A model generated the notes under the pieces. It ran no database searches. It saw nothing but the letters and a program-made list of their open reading frames with translations, and was not told the DNA's origin. Below are positions 37,001 to 45,811 of a stretch of 64,000 nt of DNA, piece by piece (position 1 is the first letter of the stretch; each line of letters starts with the position of its first letter). The translations under genes were made by a program, and so were the position numbers. The stretch comes from Hyphomicrobiales bacterium (lineage in GTDB: Bacteria; Pseudomonadota; Alphaproteobacteria; Rhizobiales; JACESI01): positions 124,001 through 188,000 of the forward strand of contig JBDXGY010000006.1 of assembly GCA_039989895.1 (NCBI GenBank), given 5' to 3'.

Positions 37001-40000
37001 CAGCCGGCTTCGCGAAAGCTCTCTGCTGTTTCAAGGTCCACAGACACAAGCTGACTGACACCACGCTCGGCCATGGTTACTCCAAAAAGGCGGCCCATGC
37101 GCGCCATGGTGATCGGGTTATGGGTGATAGTTAGGAAGCGGGTATCGGTGGTGCGCTTCATATCATCAAGCAGATTACAGAACCGTTCCACATTGGCGTC
37201 ATCAAGCGGGGCATCAACCTCATCGAGCACACAAATGGGTGCAGGGTTCGTGAGGAAGACAGCGAAGATGAGGGCCATAGCCGTCAAGGCTTGTTCGCCG
37301 CCGGAAAGAAGCGTCATCGTTTGTGGTTTTTTGCCCGGTGGCCGCGCCATAATATCAAGACCAGCTTCAAGCGGGTCATCTGATTCAGTGAGCTGTAATT
37401 CCGCTGTGCCGCCACCAAACAGATGAGTGAACAGGTGTTTGAAATGTTCATTCACTTCATCAAAGGCTTTGAGTAAGCGTTCACGGCCTTCTTTATTTAG
37501 ATTTGCAATAGCAATGCGAAGCTGACGGATTGCTTCGATTAAGTCATCGCGTTCGGAAATAAGCTGTTCGCGTTTTTCGCTGATTTCTTGCATTTCCTGC
37601 TCAGCGCGCAGATTAACCCCGCCCAATCGTTCACGCTCTGCTTTTAACCGCTCAAGCCGCGTTTCAACTGTTCCCTCTTCAGGCAGAGGGCTGTCATCTT
37701 TAAGTTCGCTCAATGCAACAAGACCGGCGGGCGAACATTCGAGTTTTTCACCAATTTCGCGGGCGATGTCTTGTTTGCGTGTTTTACAACTTTCAAGCCG
37801 CTCTTCCGAGCGGGCACGTGATTCTCTGATTTCTGACATAGCATTGAGCGCGTCTTTGGCTGCTTGATCAGCCATTTGGAGCGCTTTTTCAGCCTCATCC
37901 AGTATGTTTTGGGTTTCTGTCTTAGCTTTTTCAGAATTTTCTAATTGACCAAACAGAGCTGCACGTCTGCGACTGATGTCGGCAGGCGTTTTTGAAAGAG
38001 CTTCACGTTCATTTTCAGTGGCATGGCGGCGTTCGCTCAAGACGGATATTTGTTTCTCTGCGGCCTCTGTCCGTGTAAGCCAGCTCTTGCGCTCATTCTC
38101 GATTGTCTCAAGTCGCCTATGGCGCAACTCAGCCTCGCGCGACAATGTTTCAAACTGCGCGCGCGCTTCTGTCAGTGCTGCACGATCATTACCAAGGGAA
38201 GCTTGTTGAGCTTGTAGGCGTTGATTTAAGGCATCAGTATTTGGAACGTCTTCAAGGTCAGCTTTTTGTTTTTCAGCTTGCAATTTTGCGGTATCTAAGC
38301 TTGTTCCAAGGTGTTTTTGACGCTCAGCCAGCGCCGATTTTCGCTCGGTTAGGCGACTTGCTTCGCGTTCAATTTTTGCCAGCGCATCACGTGCCTGCGT
38401 TTCACTGTTTATATGCGAACGCAATGCTTCACGGGCTGCTCGTTCCGCATTAATAGCGCTCTGCAACACTTCATTAGCATCATCAATCAGTGCTTTTTGT
38501 GCGTCGACTTGCTGTCGTTTTTCATGCAATGACCCTTCCAGATCTGCAAGGCGATTTTTCTGGGCTAGACGTTGAACGGCAGGAGTTTCAGCGTCTGCTG
38601 CAGCAATAAAACCATCCCAACGCCATAGACCACCTTCACGGCTAACCAAGCGCTGGCCGGGTTTTAGCTTTGTTGCCAATAAAGGCGCTTTGTCCGCGTC
38701 AACCAAACCAATCTGTAACAAGCGCCGTTTAACAAGGTCGGGTGCTGCAACAAATTGGCTCAAGGGCTGGGCACCGTCAGGCAGGGCTGGGTCGTCACTT
38801 GATACCTCAACGCCAGACCAATGGACTGCCGCGCGAGCGTCAATAGCCACATCCAAATCATCACCCAGTGCTGCGCCAAGAGCTGCCTCATAGCCGGATT
38901 CGGCACTTAACTCATCAATCAGTTGGGGCCACTCATCGCCATTGTCGACATTTAAAACACGCGCCAGTGTCTGAGCCTCGGTTTCAATCCCGTTTAGTTC
39001 TTTTTCAAGCTCAATCGTTCTTGTGCGCACGTTGTTTTGTGCATCGCGCTTTTCATGGGTTGCTTGTTCGGTTTTTTCAACAAGCTTTTCGCTTGCAATC
39101 ACCGCAGCTTTTGCTTCTTCAAGCGTTTTTTGTTGTGCGTTGATAAACAGATCTTGCGATAGTTTTTCATCTAGATCTTTGATATCGCTAATAATTTTTG
39201 CGATATCGTTCTCATGTTGCGTGATTTGTTTGTCTGTTTGCTGGGCTGCATTTTGAAGGGCAACACGTCGAGCGTTCAATTCGGCAATTTCACGGTTCAC
39301 AGCATTAAAGGCTTGTTCGCTAGCCTCTTGTTTTTCGCGCGCACTTTTAAGAGTGGTCTCGGCCTCGCGTTCTCGGTCGCCTGAATTGGCGTTGTCTGCT
39401 TTGAGAGTTTTTTCTTCTACCAAAAGTCGATCAAAAACACCTTGATTTTCAAGCAGCAGCGATTTTTCTCGCTCGACATCATAATCAAGCTGATCCATGC
39501 GCGCTTTCAGTTCTTTGAGGCGCTCAGAAGCTTGCGCTTCTTCTTTTTCGAGTGCGCCCTGTTCTAGCTGTATACGCTGGAGGGCCGCCGCCGCAGCAGC
39601 AGCTTGATTGCGCAATTTAGGAAGGCTGTCTGCTCTAACAGCTTGATCCCGCGCTGTTTGTGTTTGCAGTAATGTGGCATCGGCAATGGCGCTTGTGAAG
39701 CCCGCAAACATAGTTTCCGCCTCGCTCAGCGCGGTGGAAGCCTTTGTCCACCGCAGGTGATATACGATGGCTTCGAATTTACGAATCTCGCCAGAAATAT
39801 TGCGATAGCGTGTCGCTTGTCTCGCTTGGCGTTTCAAATTTTCCAGTTGAGTGTCGATTTGTGTAACAACATCTTCAACACGGTCGAGGTTTTGTTCTGT
39901 TGCTTTGAGTCTGAGTTCCGCCTCGTGACGTCGACTATGAAGACCGGAAATGCCTGCGGCTTCTTCAAGAATTTGACGGCGTTGACGGGGTTTGGCTGAA

Positions 40001-40458
40001 ATTAATTCGCCAATGCGGCCTTGCCCAACCATCGAGGGCGAGCGGGCACCAGTTGAGGCATCGGCAAAAAGAAGTTGGACGTCTTTGGCTCGGGCTTCGC
40101 GACCATTAATACGATAGACCGAGCCTGATTCTCGTTCAATACGCCGTGAAATCTCGATAGTATCGCTGTCGTTAAAGGCGGGCGGTGCTGTACGGTCTAC
40201 ATTATCAAGAAAAAGAGTGACTTCGGCTGTGTTGCGGGCAGGGCGATTACCGCTGCCAGAAAAGATTACATCATCCATGCCCGAGGCACGCATGTTCTTG
40301 TAGGAGCTTTCGCCCATCACCCATTTAATGGCTTCAACAAGATTGGATTTGCCGCAGCCATTTGGCCCAACGACGCCAGTTAAGCCCGGCTCAATTATAA
40401 ATTCAGTTGGCTCAATAAAGGATTTAAATCCCAGCATGCGGAGTTTGGTGAATTTCAT
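37000..40458 (-). CDS. smc: Chromosome segregation protein SMC
   Basis: Condensin ATPase that compacts and segregates the chromosome with ScpA/ScpB. Of 1152 residues: N-terminal head with Walker A GPNGCGKSNLVEAIKWVMGE, coiled coil at about 170-500, hinge at about 500-650 (YEAALGAALGDDLDVAID), second coiled coil at about 660-990, and C-terminal head with signature LLSGGEQALTAMALIFA and Walker B ICVLDEVDAPLDDAN. Length is normal. It lies between a DsbA-like lipoprotein gene and mutY on the same strand; scpAB is not in the window. Confidence 0.97.
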   Translation of the reverse strand: MKFTKLRMLGFKSFIEPTEFIIEPGLTGVVGPNGCGKSNLVEAIKWVMGESSYKNMRASGMDDVIFSGSGNRPARNTAEVTLFLDNVDRTAPPAFNDSDTIEISRRIERESGSVYRINGREARAKDVQLLFADASTGARSPSMVGQGRIGELISAKPRQRRQILEEAAGISGLHSRRHEAELRLKATEQNLDRVEDVVTQIDTQLENLKRQARQATRYRNISGEIRKFEAIVYHLRWTKASTALSEAETMFAGFTSAIADATLLQTQTARDQAVRADSLPKLRNQAAAAAAALQRIQLEQGALEKEEAQASERLKELKARMDQLDYDVEREKSLLLENQGVFDRLLVEEKTLKADNANSGDREREAETTLKSAREKQEASEQAFNAVNREIAELNARRVALQNAAQQTDKQITQHENDIAKIISDIKDLDEKLSQDLFINAQQKTLEEAKAAVIASEKLVEKTEQATHEKRDAQNNVRTRTIELEKELNGIETEAQTLARVLNVDNGDEWPQLIDELSAESGYEAALGAALGDDLDVAIDARAAVHWSGVEVSSDDPALPDGAQPLSQFVAAPDLVKRRLLQIGLVDADKAPLLATKLKPGQRLVSREGGLWRWDGFIAAADAETPAVQRLAQKNRLADLEGSLHEKRQQVDAQKALIDDANEVLQSAINAERAAREALRSHINSETQARDALAKIEREASRLTERKSALAERQKHLGTSLDTAKLQAEKQKADLEDVPNTDALNQRLQAQQASLGNDRAALTEARAQFETLSREAELRHRRLETIENERKSWLTRTEAAEKQISVLSERRHATENEREALSKTPADISRRRAALFGQLENSEKAKTETQNILDEAEKALQMADQAAKDALNAMSEIRESRARSEERLESCKTRKQDIAREIGEKLECSPAGLVALSELKDDSPLPEEGTVETRLERLKAERERLGGVNLRAEQEMQEISEKREQLISERDDLIEAIRQLRIAIANLNKEGRERLLKAFDEVNEHFKHLFTHLFGGGTAELQLTESDDPLEAGLDIMARPPGKKPQTMTLLSGGEQALTAMALIFAVFLTNPAPICVLDEVDAPLDDANVERFCNLLDDMKRTTDTRFLTITHNPITMARMGRLFGVTMAERGVSQLVSVDLETAESFREAG

Positions 40459-40548
40459 GTCACCTTGCCCCGCAATAGGAGTCTCAGAGGGTTTTCCTTG
40501 GAATTTAAAACGTCAAAAAGCTGCGACGAGCAATTTAGATTGCCAGTC

Positions 40549-41178
40549 CTAGAGTAAACCTTCGAGTTCTTTATCGAATGCATCAAGAGATAACGCACCA
40601 CTTACTTTTTTGCCGTTAATGAAAAATGTTGGCGTTGCTTCAACCTTCAACACTTCATCTCCATGGTTGCGAATTGCATTGACGCCATCAATAATTTCTT
40701 TATTTTGCAGGCACTTCTCCACGGATTGTTGTGAAAAACCTACCTGTTTGGCTATTTCTAAGATGCCTGCCAGTGGATTTTGTCCTGAACGCCATTGCGA
40801 CTGCGTTTTGAAAAACACATCAATAACATTGAAAAATTTATCATCTGGCGCACAGCGAGCTAGAACGGCGACAGTCGCGCCCACTTGGTCCAGCGGGAAT
40901 TCACGGAAGGAAAACAGCACTTTTCCAGTATCGATATATTTCTCTTTTAGAGCATGATAAGTGCGATTGTGAAAAGAAGCGCAGTGTGGGCAGGTCATTG
41001 AGGCATATTCAATAATTTTCACTGGTGCATTCGGGTCGCCCAATGTCATTTCTTTCAAAGGACCAGGTTGAGCTAGATCAGCTTCTGGCGCGCTTGAAAA
41101 ACAGCCACTCAAAGTGGTGAGGGCGATGCCAGCTCCTGTTGTTTGTAAAACGGTGCGACGGTTTAAATGCTTTGCCAT
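40549..41178 (-). CDS. DsbA-family thiol oxidoreductase, predicted Tat lipoprotein
   Basis: Protein of 209 residues with a thioredoxin/DsbA fold: EYASMTCPHCASFH carries the CPHC active site (C63, C66), FREFPLD follows, and cis-Pro lies in VEATPTFFINGKK. The N terminus has a twin-arginine motif N-R7-R8-T-V-L-Q, a short hydrophobic core and a lipobox L-S-G-C26, so it is predicted to be exported folded and lipid-anchored. It likely oxidises or isomerises disulfides in the periplasm. It lies between the DciA-like gene (104 bp) and smc (90 bp) on the same strand; a DsbA-like gene beside smc is usual in Rhizobiales. Confidence 0.88.
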   Translation of the reverse strand: MAKHLNRRTVLQTTGAGIALTTLSGCFSSAPEADLAQPGPLKEMTLGDPNAPVKIIEYASMTCPHCASFHNRTYHALKEKYIDTGKVLFSFREFPLDQVGATVAVLARCAPDDKFFNVIDVFFKTQSQWRSGQNPLAGILEIAKQVGFSQQSVEKCLQNKEIIDGVNAIRNHGDEVLKVEATPTFFINGKKVSGALSLDAFDKELEGLL

Positions 41179-41282
41179 TGATGAGATTCCCTGCAGTTGT
41201 TATTCGTTATAATTAAGGTGATAAGGCGTCAAAGCAATAATGTCGCTATAAAAATGCGTTATTAAAAGCTGTGATGAGGTCT

Positions 41283-41879
41283 TTATTTGTTTGACAGGGC
41301 GCGTTGCAAAACGCCCTGACCTAATTTGAGTACAGCTTCATTTAAATCAGGATCATCAAATTCGGCAACGCAATCCCGCAATTTGGCTTCTTGGGTTTTT
41401 GATAAGTTTGGTAATTTTTCGCGTGCAATTTTTTTTGTCTTACTGATTGAGCCTTGGGTAATTTTTAAGCGGGTAATGGCGGAAAATCCGAAAAATTGGT
41501 TTACCCGCTCAAGGATCTGTCGTTCTTCATGTTGAAGATAAACGGCCTTAGGGCCATCCACTCGCACAACTAATATGCCGCCTTGATAAGATGTCTCGCC
41601 AGTTGATTTTTGATAGGGCCATTTGATGGACTCGATCATGGCGCAATCGACAAAAGACGGGCCGACAAGTTCGGGCCATGCGGCAATAAGCGCTGAGGAT
41701 GACAGGCCTTTACCAGCATATATTGGATCTACGAGTTTTGGTAAAAGGTCACTAACAGGCACTGCGCCACGCTTCCAATCAAAGCCAGCTTGATAATAAC
41801 CTTGTAGTCGACGTTGTTCGAGGCTCATCTCGGATTTAACATCATCTTTGGCTGATTGTGGTTCATCTGTTTTAGGCAT
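41283..41879 (-). CDS. DUF721 / DciA-like protein
   Basis: Protein of 198 residues with a DUF721 domain at about residues 40-125: LVDPIYAGKGLSSSALIAAWPELVGPSFVDC, then GGILVVRVDGPKAVYLQHEERQILERVNQFFG. In other bacteria DUF721/DciA proteins load the replicative helicase DnaB; whether this longer alphaproteobacterial form does so is inferred, not shown. A basic linker with KTKKIAREKLP follows. First gene of the minus-strand run leading to the DsbA-like protein, smc and mutY. Confidence 0.82.
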   Translation of the reverse strand: MPKTDEPQSAKDDVKSEMSLEQRRLQGYYQAGFDWKRGAVPVSDLLPKLVDPIYAGKGLSSSALIAAWPELVGPSFVDCAMIESIKWPYQKSTGETSYQGGILVVRVDGPKAVYLQHEERQILERVNQFFGFSAITRLKITQGSISKTKKIAREKLPNLSKTQEAKLRDCVAEFDDPDLNEAVLKLGQGVLQRALSNK

Positions 41880-42218
41880 AAAACCGATTTTTATATAATG
41901 AATTTAAGTTCGAGATCATATTAGCTTACTAGAGATGGAAAATCATCTAGATTCTCCGTAGTTTATTAGGTTTTGGGATAAAATTGCACCTTTGGTTGTA
42001 TGTATTGCGTTGTTATTTAATAAAATACAATGAAAACAATAAGTTAAGTGACGATTACTTTGACTTGACACCATTTGATAGCAACAGTAATGTGCGGACG
42101 AATTTGAAGGCTTTTGCCCTCCACAGGTGCTTTTGAATTATTGGTTATACGGCCCACTGGATTTAATTGTTTGGGTGTCATAAAACCAGTAAAACGAAGG
42201 ACGTGAAGGATATAGATT
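41880..42218. other. Intergenic region DUF721 gene / atp operon
   Basis: About 340 AT-rich bases between divergent genes. No frame with a credible start and ribosome site is seen, and no RNA gene is recognised. It should contain the DUF721 gene promoter (minus strand) and the atp F0 operon promoter, for which a candidate is listed separately. A 74-codon minus-strand frame running into atpI is judged a shadow. Confidence 0.5.
42065..42093 (+). promoter_or_regulatory. Sigma70-type promoter of the atp F0 operon
   Basis: TTGACA at 42065-42070, a 17-base spacer, then TAATGT at 42088-42093. It lies about 125 bases upstream of atpI. The -35 is consensus and the spacing ideal; the -10 differs from TATAAT at three positions but keeps TA and T at the key places. 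Confidence 0.5.
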
Positions 42219-42593
42219 TTGAATTCGCACCAAGATAAATCCGCCGTTGACGGCGCAGCATCAAACAAGAAGACGGAGAATACGTCAAAACAATTGGATA
42301 AGCGGTTAGAAGCGCTGGGTTCAAAAATTGACGAGCGTCGCGGTGAACGCGATCCGGAGGCAGAAACGAAAGGGCTTGCCGATAATCATGGCATGGCTTA
42401 CGGGCTAAAGATTGGCTCTGAATTTGTTTCGGCAATTCTTGTTGGTTCGGCAATAGGCTGGGTTTTGGATAAATGGTTGGGGACAACGCCCTTCGGGTTG
42501 ATTGTGTTTCTAATTTTGGGCTTTGCAGCGGGCGTTCTGAACGTTATGCGGGCCACAGGGCAGATGGCTAGTCCGGGTGCGAAGGATCGCTGA
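42219..42593 (+). CDS. atpI: F0F1 ATP synthase assembly protein AtpI
   Basis: AtpI/AtpZ-type protein of 124 residues that helps assemble the c-ring and may carry Mg. A charged N-terminal part (about 1-55, KTENTSKQLDKRLEALGSKIDERRG) precedes two TM helices (about 60-82 and 88-110) linked by AIGWVLDKWLGTTPFGL, the family signature. There is no ATG before the first TM segment; TTG 42219 follows AAGGA by eight bases and is taken as start. First gene of the F0 operon atpI-B-E-F'-F, which in alphaproteobacteria is separate from the F1 genes. Confidence 0.9.
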   Translation: MNSHQDKSAVDGAASNKKTENTSKQLDKRLEALGSKIDERRGERDPEAETKGLADNHGMAYGLKIGSEFVSAILVGSAIGWVLDKWLGTTPFGLIVFLILGFAAGVLNVMRATGQMASPGAKDR

Positions 42594-42699
42594 GCGAGTT
42601 TATGTTGGAGAAATAACTCTCCAGCGACAAAAGAATTTAACGGGATCTGATAAGGGTTCCATGTGAACTAAGATAACGAAGACAAGGGATGTTTAAAAC

Positions 42700-43452
42700 G
42701 TGGCAAACGATCCAATTCACCAGTTTCAAATCAGTGAATATTTTTCATTAGGATCAATTGGCGGTGTTGAGTTTTCAATGACAAACTCCGCCCTTTTCAT
42801 GATTGCGACAACTGTTGCGACATGTGGTTTTTTCATGATGTCGACTGGTAGCCGCGGGCTTATCCCTTCACGCATGCAGTCCATTGCCGAGATATGTTAC
42901 GACTTTGTGGCGAGTACCTTACGAGATTCGGCGGGCAAGGAAGGAATGAAATTCTTCCCTTTTGTCTTTTCGCTGTTTATTTTCATATTGGTTTCAAACC
43001 TCTTCGGCATGTTCCCGTATTTCTTCACAGTGATGAGCCATATCATCATTACTTTCACGCTTGCGATGCTGGTGTTTATAACCGTTATTTTATATGGCTT
43101 TATGCGCAATGGTCTGGGCTTTATGAAGCTCTTTGTGCCCTCGGGTGTGCCTATGGCCATCTTGCCTTTTGTCGTCGCAATTGAAATTTTGTCATTTTTG
43201 TCCCGACCAATCAGTTTGTCGGTGAGACTTTTTGCAAACATGCTTGCAGGGCACATTACCCTCAAAGTATTTGCAGGTTTCATCACCAGCCTGAGCGCCT
43301 TTGGCGTGGCCGGCGCCTTTGGTGCAACCTTGCCGTTCGTCATGGCCGTGGCTCTTACTGGCCTCGAGCTTTTGGTGGCATTTTTGCAAGCCTACGTCTT
43401 CACTATCCTGACCTGCATGTATTTGAATGATGCCATTCATCCAAGCCACTAA
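42700..43452 (+). CDS. atpB: ATP synthase F0 subunit a
   Basis: Membrane subunit a, forming the two proton half-channels beside the c-ring. At 250 residues it has six hydrophobic segments; the essential Arg lies in [18 protein letters not shown], and the last helices contain [28 protein letters not shown], both diagnostic. The start codon is GTG at 42700, preceded by AAGGGA. A small GGAGA/TCTCC hairpin at 42607-42622 lies in the 106-bp gap after atpI, without a T-run. Confidence 0.97.
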   Translation: MANDPIHQFQISEYFSLGSIGGVEFSMTNSALFMIATTVATCGFFMMSTGSRGLIPSRMQSIAEICYDFVASTLRDSAGKEGMKFFPFVFSLFIFILVSNLFGMFPYFFTVMSHIIITFTLAMLVFITVILYGFMRNGLGFMKLFVPSGVPMAILPFVVAIEILSFLSRPISLSVRLFANMLAGHITLKVFAGFITSLSAFGVAGAFGATLPFVMAVALTGLELLVAFLQAYVFTILTCMYLNDAIHPSH

Positions 43453-43531
43453 GGATATTTGAAAATCAACGCAAAACAGATTTTTGCATAGAATAACAAC
43501 TCGAAATTGAAGCTAATAAGGAGAATAAATT

Positions 43532-43759
43532 ATGGAACCAGAAGCAGCAAAACTCATCGGTGCTGGACTTGCATGTGTTGGCATGGGCGGAGCCGGTGTT
43601 GGCCTTGGTACACTTTTCGGCAACTACTTGGCGGGCGCACTGCGCAATCCATCAGCAGCTGATGGCCAATTTGGTCGCTTGATCTTCGGCTTTGCCGTGA
43701 CAGAAGCGCTTGGCATTTTCTCACTGCTTATTGCTCTTCTACTTCTATTTGCTGTTTAA
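43532..43759 (+). CDS. atpE: ATP synthase F0 subunit c
   Basis: Proteolipid c-ring subunit of 75 residues: a two-helix hairpin with glycine-rich first helix ([17 protein letters not shown]), the polar loop RNP (residues 38-40) that contacts F1, and the proton-carrying Glu58 in GFAVTEALG. Ribosome site AAGGAG seven bases before ATG is the strongest in the operon, fitting the need for many copies. A terminator-like hairpin follows 17 bases after the stop. Confidence 0.97.
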   Translation: MEPEAAKLIGAGLACVGMGGAGVGLGTLFGNYLAGALRNPSAADGQFGRLIFGFAVTEALGIFSLLIALLLLFAV

Positions 43760-43776
43760 GAGCAAAACGAGGTTTG

Positions 43777-43805
43777 GCGGCGCACGATTTTGTGCGCTGC
43801 TTTTT
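43777..43805 (+). terminator. Terminator/attenuator hairpin between atpE and atpF'
   Basis: GCGGCGCAC at 43777-43785 pairs with GTGCGCTGC at 43792-43800 (one G-T wobble) across a six-base loop, directly followed by TTTTT. It has all parts of an intrinsic terminator yet lies inside the F0 operon, so it may allow partial readthrough and raise subunit c above b'/b. Confidence 0.65.
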
Positions 43806-43873
43806 GAAAGCAAAACGACGGCATAATTCAATCGATGCCGTGTGAAGAAGTATATCGTGTGGAGAAGTATATA

Positions 43874-44416
43874 ATGGCGTCAGAAACTAATTCTGAAGTT
43901 GGACATGCTGACCATGGTGCTGATAGCGGACTTTTTCCTCCGTTTGATCCAGCTACCTTTGGTTCTCAATTGCTATGGCTCGCGATCACTTTCGGCATTT
44001 TATACTATATGATGTCTAAGGTAGTTTTGCCGCGCATCGGCTCTATTTTAGAGACACGTTCGGACCGTATAGAACAAGACATGGCCGAAGCGCAGCGTCT
44101 GAAAGAAGAAACAGACGAAGCGATTGCAGCTTATGAGCAGTCTTTGAGCGATGCTAGAAGCAAAGCCCATGGCATTGCACAAACAGCGCGTGAAAAGTCG
44201 AAGTCTGCCTCGGATAAGGCAATGGCGAAGGTTGAAGAAGGTTTGGCGGTTAAGCTTGAAAAAGCCGAGCAAGAAATAAGCAAAATCAGAACCACAGCGA
44301 TGGCTGGAGTAAATGATATAGCCGGTGACACGACAGAAGCCGTGATCAAAACTCTTATAGGCGGTCGTATTACTAAAGCAGAAATCAAAAAAGCGCTTCA
44401 AAGCGTGGTGGAGTAA
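43874..44416 (+). CDS. atpF': ATP synthase F0 subunit b'
   Basis: Peripheral-stalk subunit b' of 180 residues. A short N-terminal segment rich in Asp/His is followed by one TM helix (about 33-52, QLLWLAITFGILYYMM), the conserved SKVVLPRIGSILETRSDRI, and a long charged helix (about 60-150) for the stalk dimer with b. The frame opens at 43835, but ATG 43874 is preceded by GGAG and fits family length. Having both b' and b is typical of alphaproteobacteria. Confidence 0.95.
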   Translation: MASETNSEVGHADHGADSGLFPPFDPATFGSQLLWLAITFGILYYMMSKVVLPRIGSILETRSDRIEQDMAEAQRLKEETDEAIAAYEQSLSDARSKAHGIAQTAREKSKSASDKAMAKVEEGLAVKLEKAEQEISKIRTTAMAGVNDIAGDTTEAVIKTLIGGRITKAEIKKALQSVVE

Positions 44417-44421
44417 AGCTC

Positions 44422-44898
44422 ATGGATGCAACCTTTTGGGCAACAGCTGCTTTTGTCGCTTTTATCGGCCTTATGTTTTATCTAAAGGTGCCGGCTAAAA
44501 TTATCGGCTCCCTTGATGGGCGTGCCGATGATATTCGCAGCGAGCTGGATGAAGCACGTAAATTGCGTGAAGAAGCGCAAGCTTTGCTTGCGGAATATCA
44601 GCGCAAGCGGAACGATGCAGAAAAAGAAGCTGAAGATATTATCGAAAGTGCAAAACGTGAAGCTGATCATTTGGCGAGCGAATCGAAATCTAAACTTGAT
44701 GATTACGTAACGCGCCGCACAAAAGTTGCCGAGCAGAAAATTGCACAAGCTGAACAGCAGGCTATTCAAGACGTGAAAGCTATTGCTGCTGAGCGTGCTA
44801 TAGCAGCATCTGAGTCTATTCTCATCGATAAGCTTTCAGATGGCGGTGCAGCTTTGGTTAAATCTTCTATCGCAGAAGTGAAAGCTAAGCTGAGCTAG
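44422..44898 (+). CDS. atpF: ATP synthase F0 subunit b
   Basis: Peripheral-stalk subunit b of 158 residues: one TM helix at about 4-23 (TFWATAAFVAFIGLMFYL), KVPAKIIGSLDGRADDI at the membrane exit, then a continuous charged coiled coil to the C terminus, which binds delta/F1. It starts five bases after the b' stop. Last gene of the F0 operon, followed by a strong terminator. Confidence 0.96.
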   Translation: MDATFWATAAFVAFIGLMFYLKVPAKIIGSLDGRADDIRSELDEARKLREEAQALLAEYQRKRNDAEKEAEDIIESAKREADHLASESKSKLDDYVTRRTKVAEQKIAQAEQQAIQDVKAIAAERAIAASESILIDKLSDGGAALVKSSIAEVKAKLS

Positions 44899-44935
44899 AC
44901 GTGCATGTGACTTAATTAAATGAATAATCAATTCC

Positions 44936-44964
44936 AACCCCGCTTTCGAAGCGGGGTTTTTTAT
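44936..44964. terminator. Intrinsic terminator of the atp F0 operon
   Basis: CCCCGCTT at 44938-44945 pairs with AAGCGGGG at 44949-44956 around a three-base loop, then TTTTTTATT. It sits between atpF and the convergent rnhB. Confidence 0.85.
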
Positions 44965-44974
44965 TATGTGAACT

Positions 44975-45616
44975 TTAGTTTTTAACCCACCCCGTCATAC
45001 CTTTCACAGGTTGAAAACTGCGGCGATGAAGTGGGCAAGGACCAAGCCTTTGAATAGCATTACGGTGATGGGCAGAACCATATCCCTTGTGCTTATAAAA
45101 ATCATAGCCCGGATAATGTTTATCGGCAGCGATCATCATGTGATCACGCGCAACTTTTGCCACGATTGAGGCCGCAGCAATAGACAGTGAATGACCATCG
45201 CCCTTGATGATGGCTTTGGCTGGGATGGTAAGTGCATCTGGCACATCGCGGCCATCTATCAATATATAATCAGGGATATCACTCAGCCCCATAACAGCCT
45301 TGACCATGGCGGCCAGTGTGGCACCACGAATATTGAGGTGATCTATCTGTGTGGCTGAAAGACTGGCCACGGCGACATGCGCGGTGGCGCAAATCTCATC
45401 AAACAGTATCTCGCGCCGGCTTTGCGTGAGCTTTTTCGAATCGTTCAATCCCGATGGAGTGTGCTGGGGGTCAAGAATAACAGCCGCCGCGACCACCGGC
45501 CCTGCCAATGGTCCACGCCCAACTTCGTCGACGCCAGCCACAAGCGCATAGCCAGAAGCATGTAATGCTTCTTCCTCACAAAAGGATGGATGTGTCGGGA
45601 TTGATTTTATTGTCAT
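44975..45616 (-). CDS. rnhB: Ribonuclease HII
   Basis: Enzyme that cuts at ribonucleotides built into DNA and at RNA-DNA hybrids. Catalytic acids: VAGVDEVGRGPLAGPV (Asp-Glu), LNDSKKLT, YILIDGRDVP (Asp) and the closing IVAKVARDHMM (Asp), with GYDFYKHKGYGSAHH. Length is 213 residues from ATG 45616. The frame is open 37 codons further upstream, but that part is unrelated to the family. It converges on the atp operon and follows the radical SAM gene on the same strand across a 195-bp spacer. Confidence 0.95.
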   Translation of the reverse strand: MTIKSIPTHPSFCEEEALHASGYALVAGVDEVGRGPLAGPVVAAAVILDPQHTPSGLNDSKKLTQSRREILFDEICATAHVAVASLSATQIDHLNIRGATLAAMVKAVMGLSDIPDYILIDGRDVPDALTIPAKAIIKGDGHSLSIAAASIVAKVARDHMMIAADKHYPGYDFYKHKGYGSAHHRNAIQRLGPCPLHRRSFQPVKGMTGWVKN

Positions 45617-45668
45617 CCAATTACTATAGGCAACTGAGAGAATGCGACAATAATTGGTTATAAAAATT

Positions 45669-45700
45669 GGCTGGATGATTATTAAAATAATCATCCAGCC
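45669..45700. repeat. Perfect 14-bp inverted repeat in the rnhB upstream spacer
   Basis: GGCTGGATGATTAT at 45669-45682 is matched exactly by ATAATCATCCAGCC at 45687-45700, with loop TAAA. On the plus strand it is followed by TGATGTTTTC, with no T-run on the minus side either, so it is a weak terminator candidate. It lies 53 bp upstream of rnhB and 112 bp past the radical SAM stop. Confidence 0.8.
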
Positions 45701-45811
45701 TGATGTTTTCTTCCGCCTCCGTGTCATTTTCTGTTTGGGGATCAGATGGCAAATGACAAGGATGAATTAACAACAACGGAAGAAAGCAAAGACGTGGTTT
45801 TAATGGCGCCG

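Noticed and set aside
42044-42268. 74-codon minus-strand frame between the DUF721 gene and atpI
   Set aside because: It overlaps the atp promoter candidate, the atpI start and ribosome site, has no ribosome site of its own and no recognisable composition; judged a shadow.
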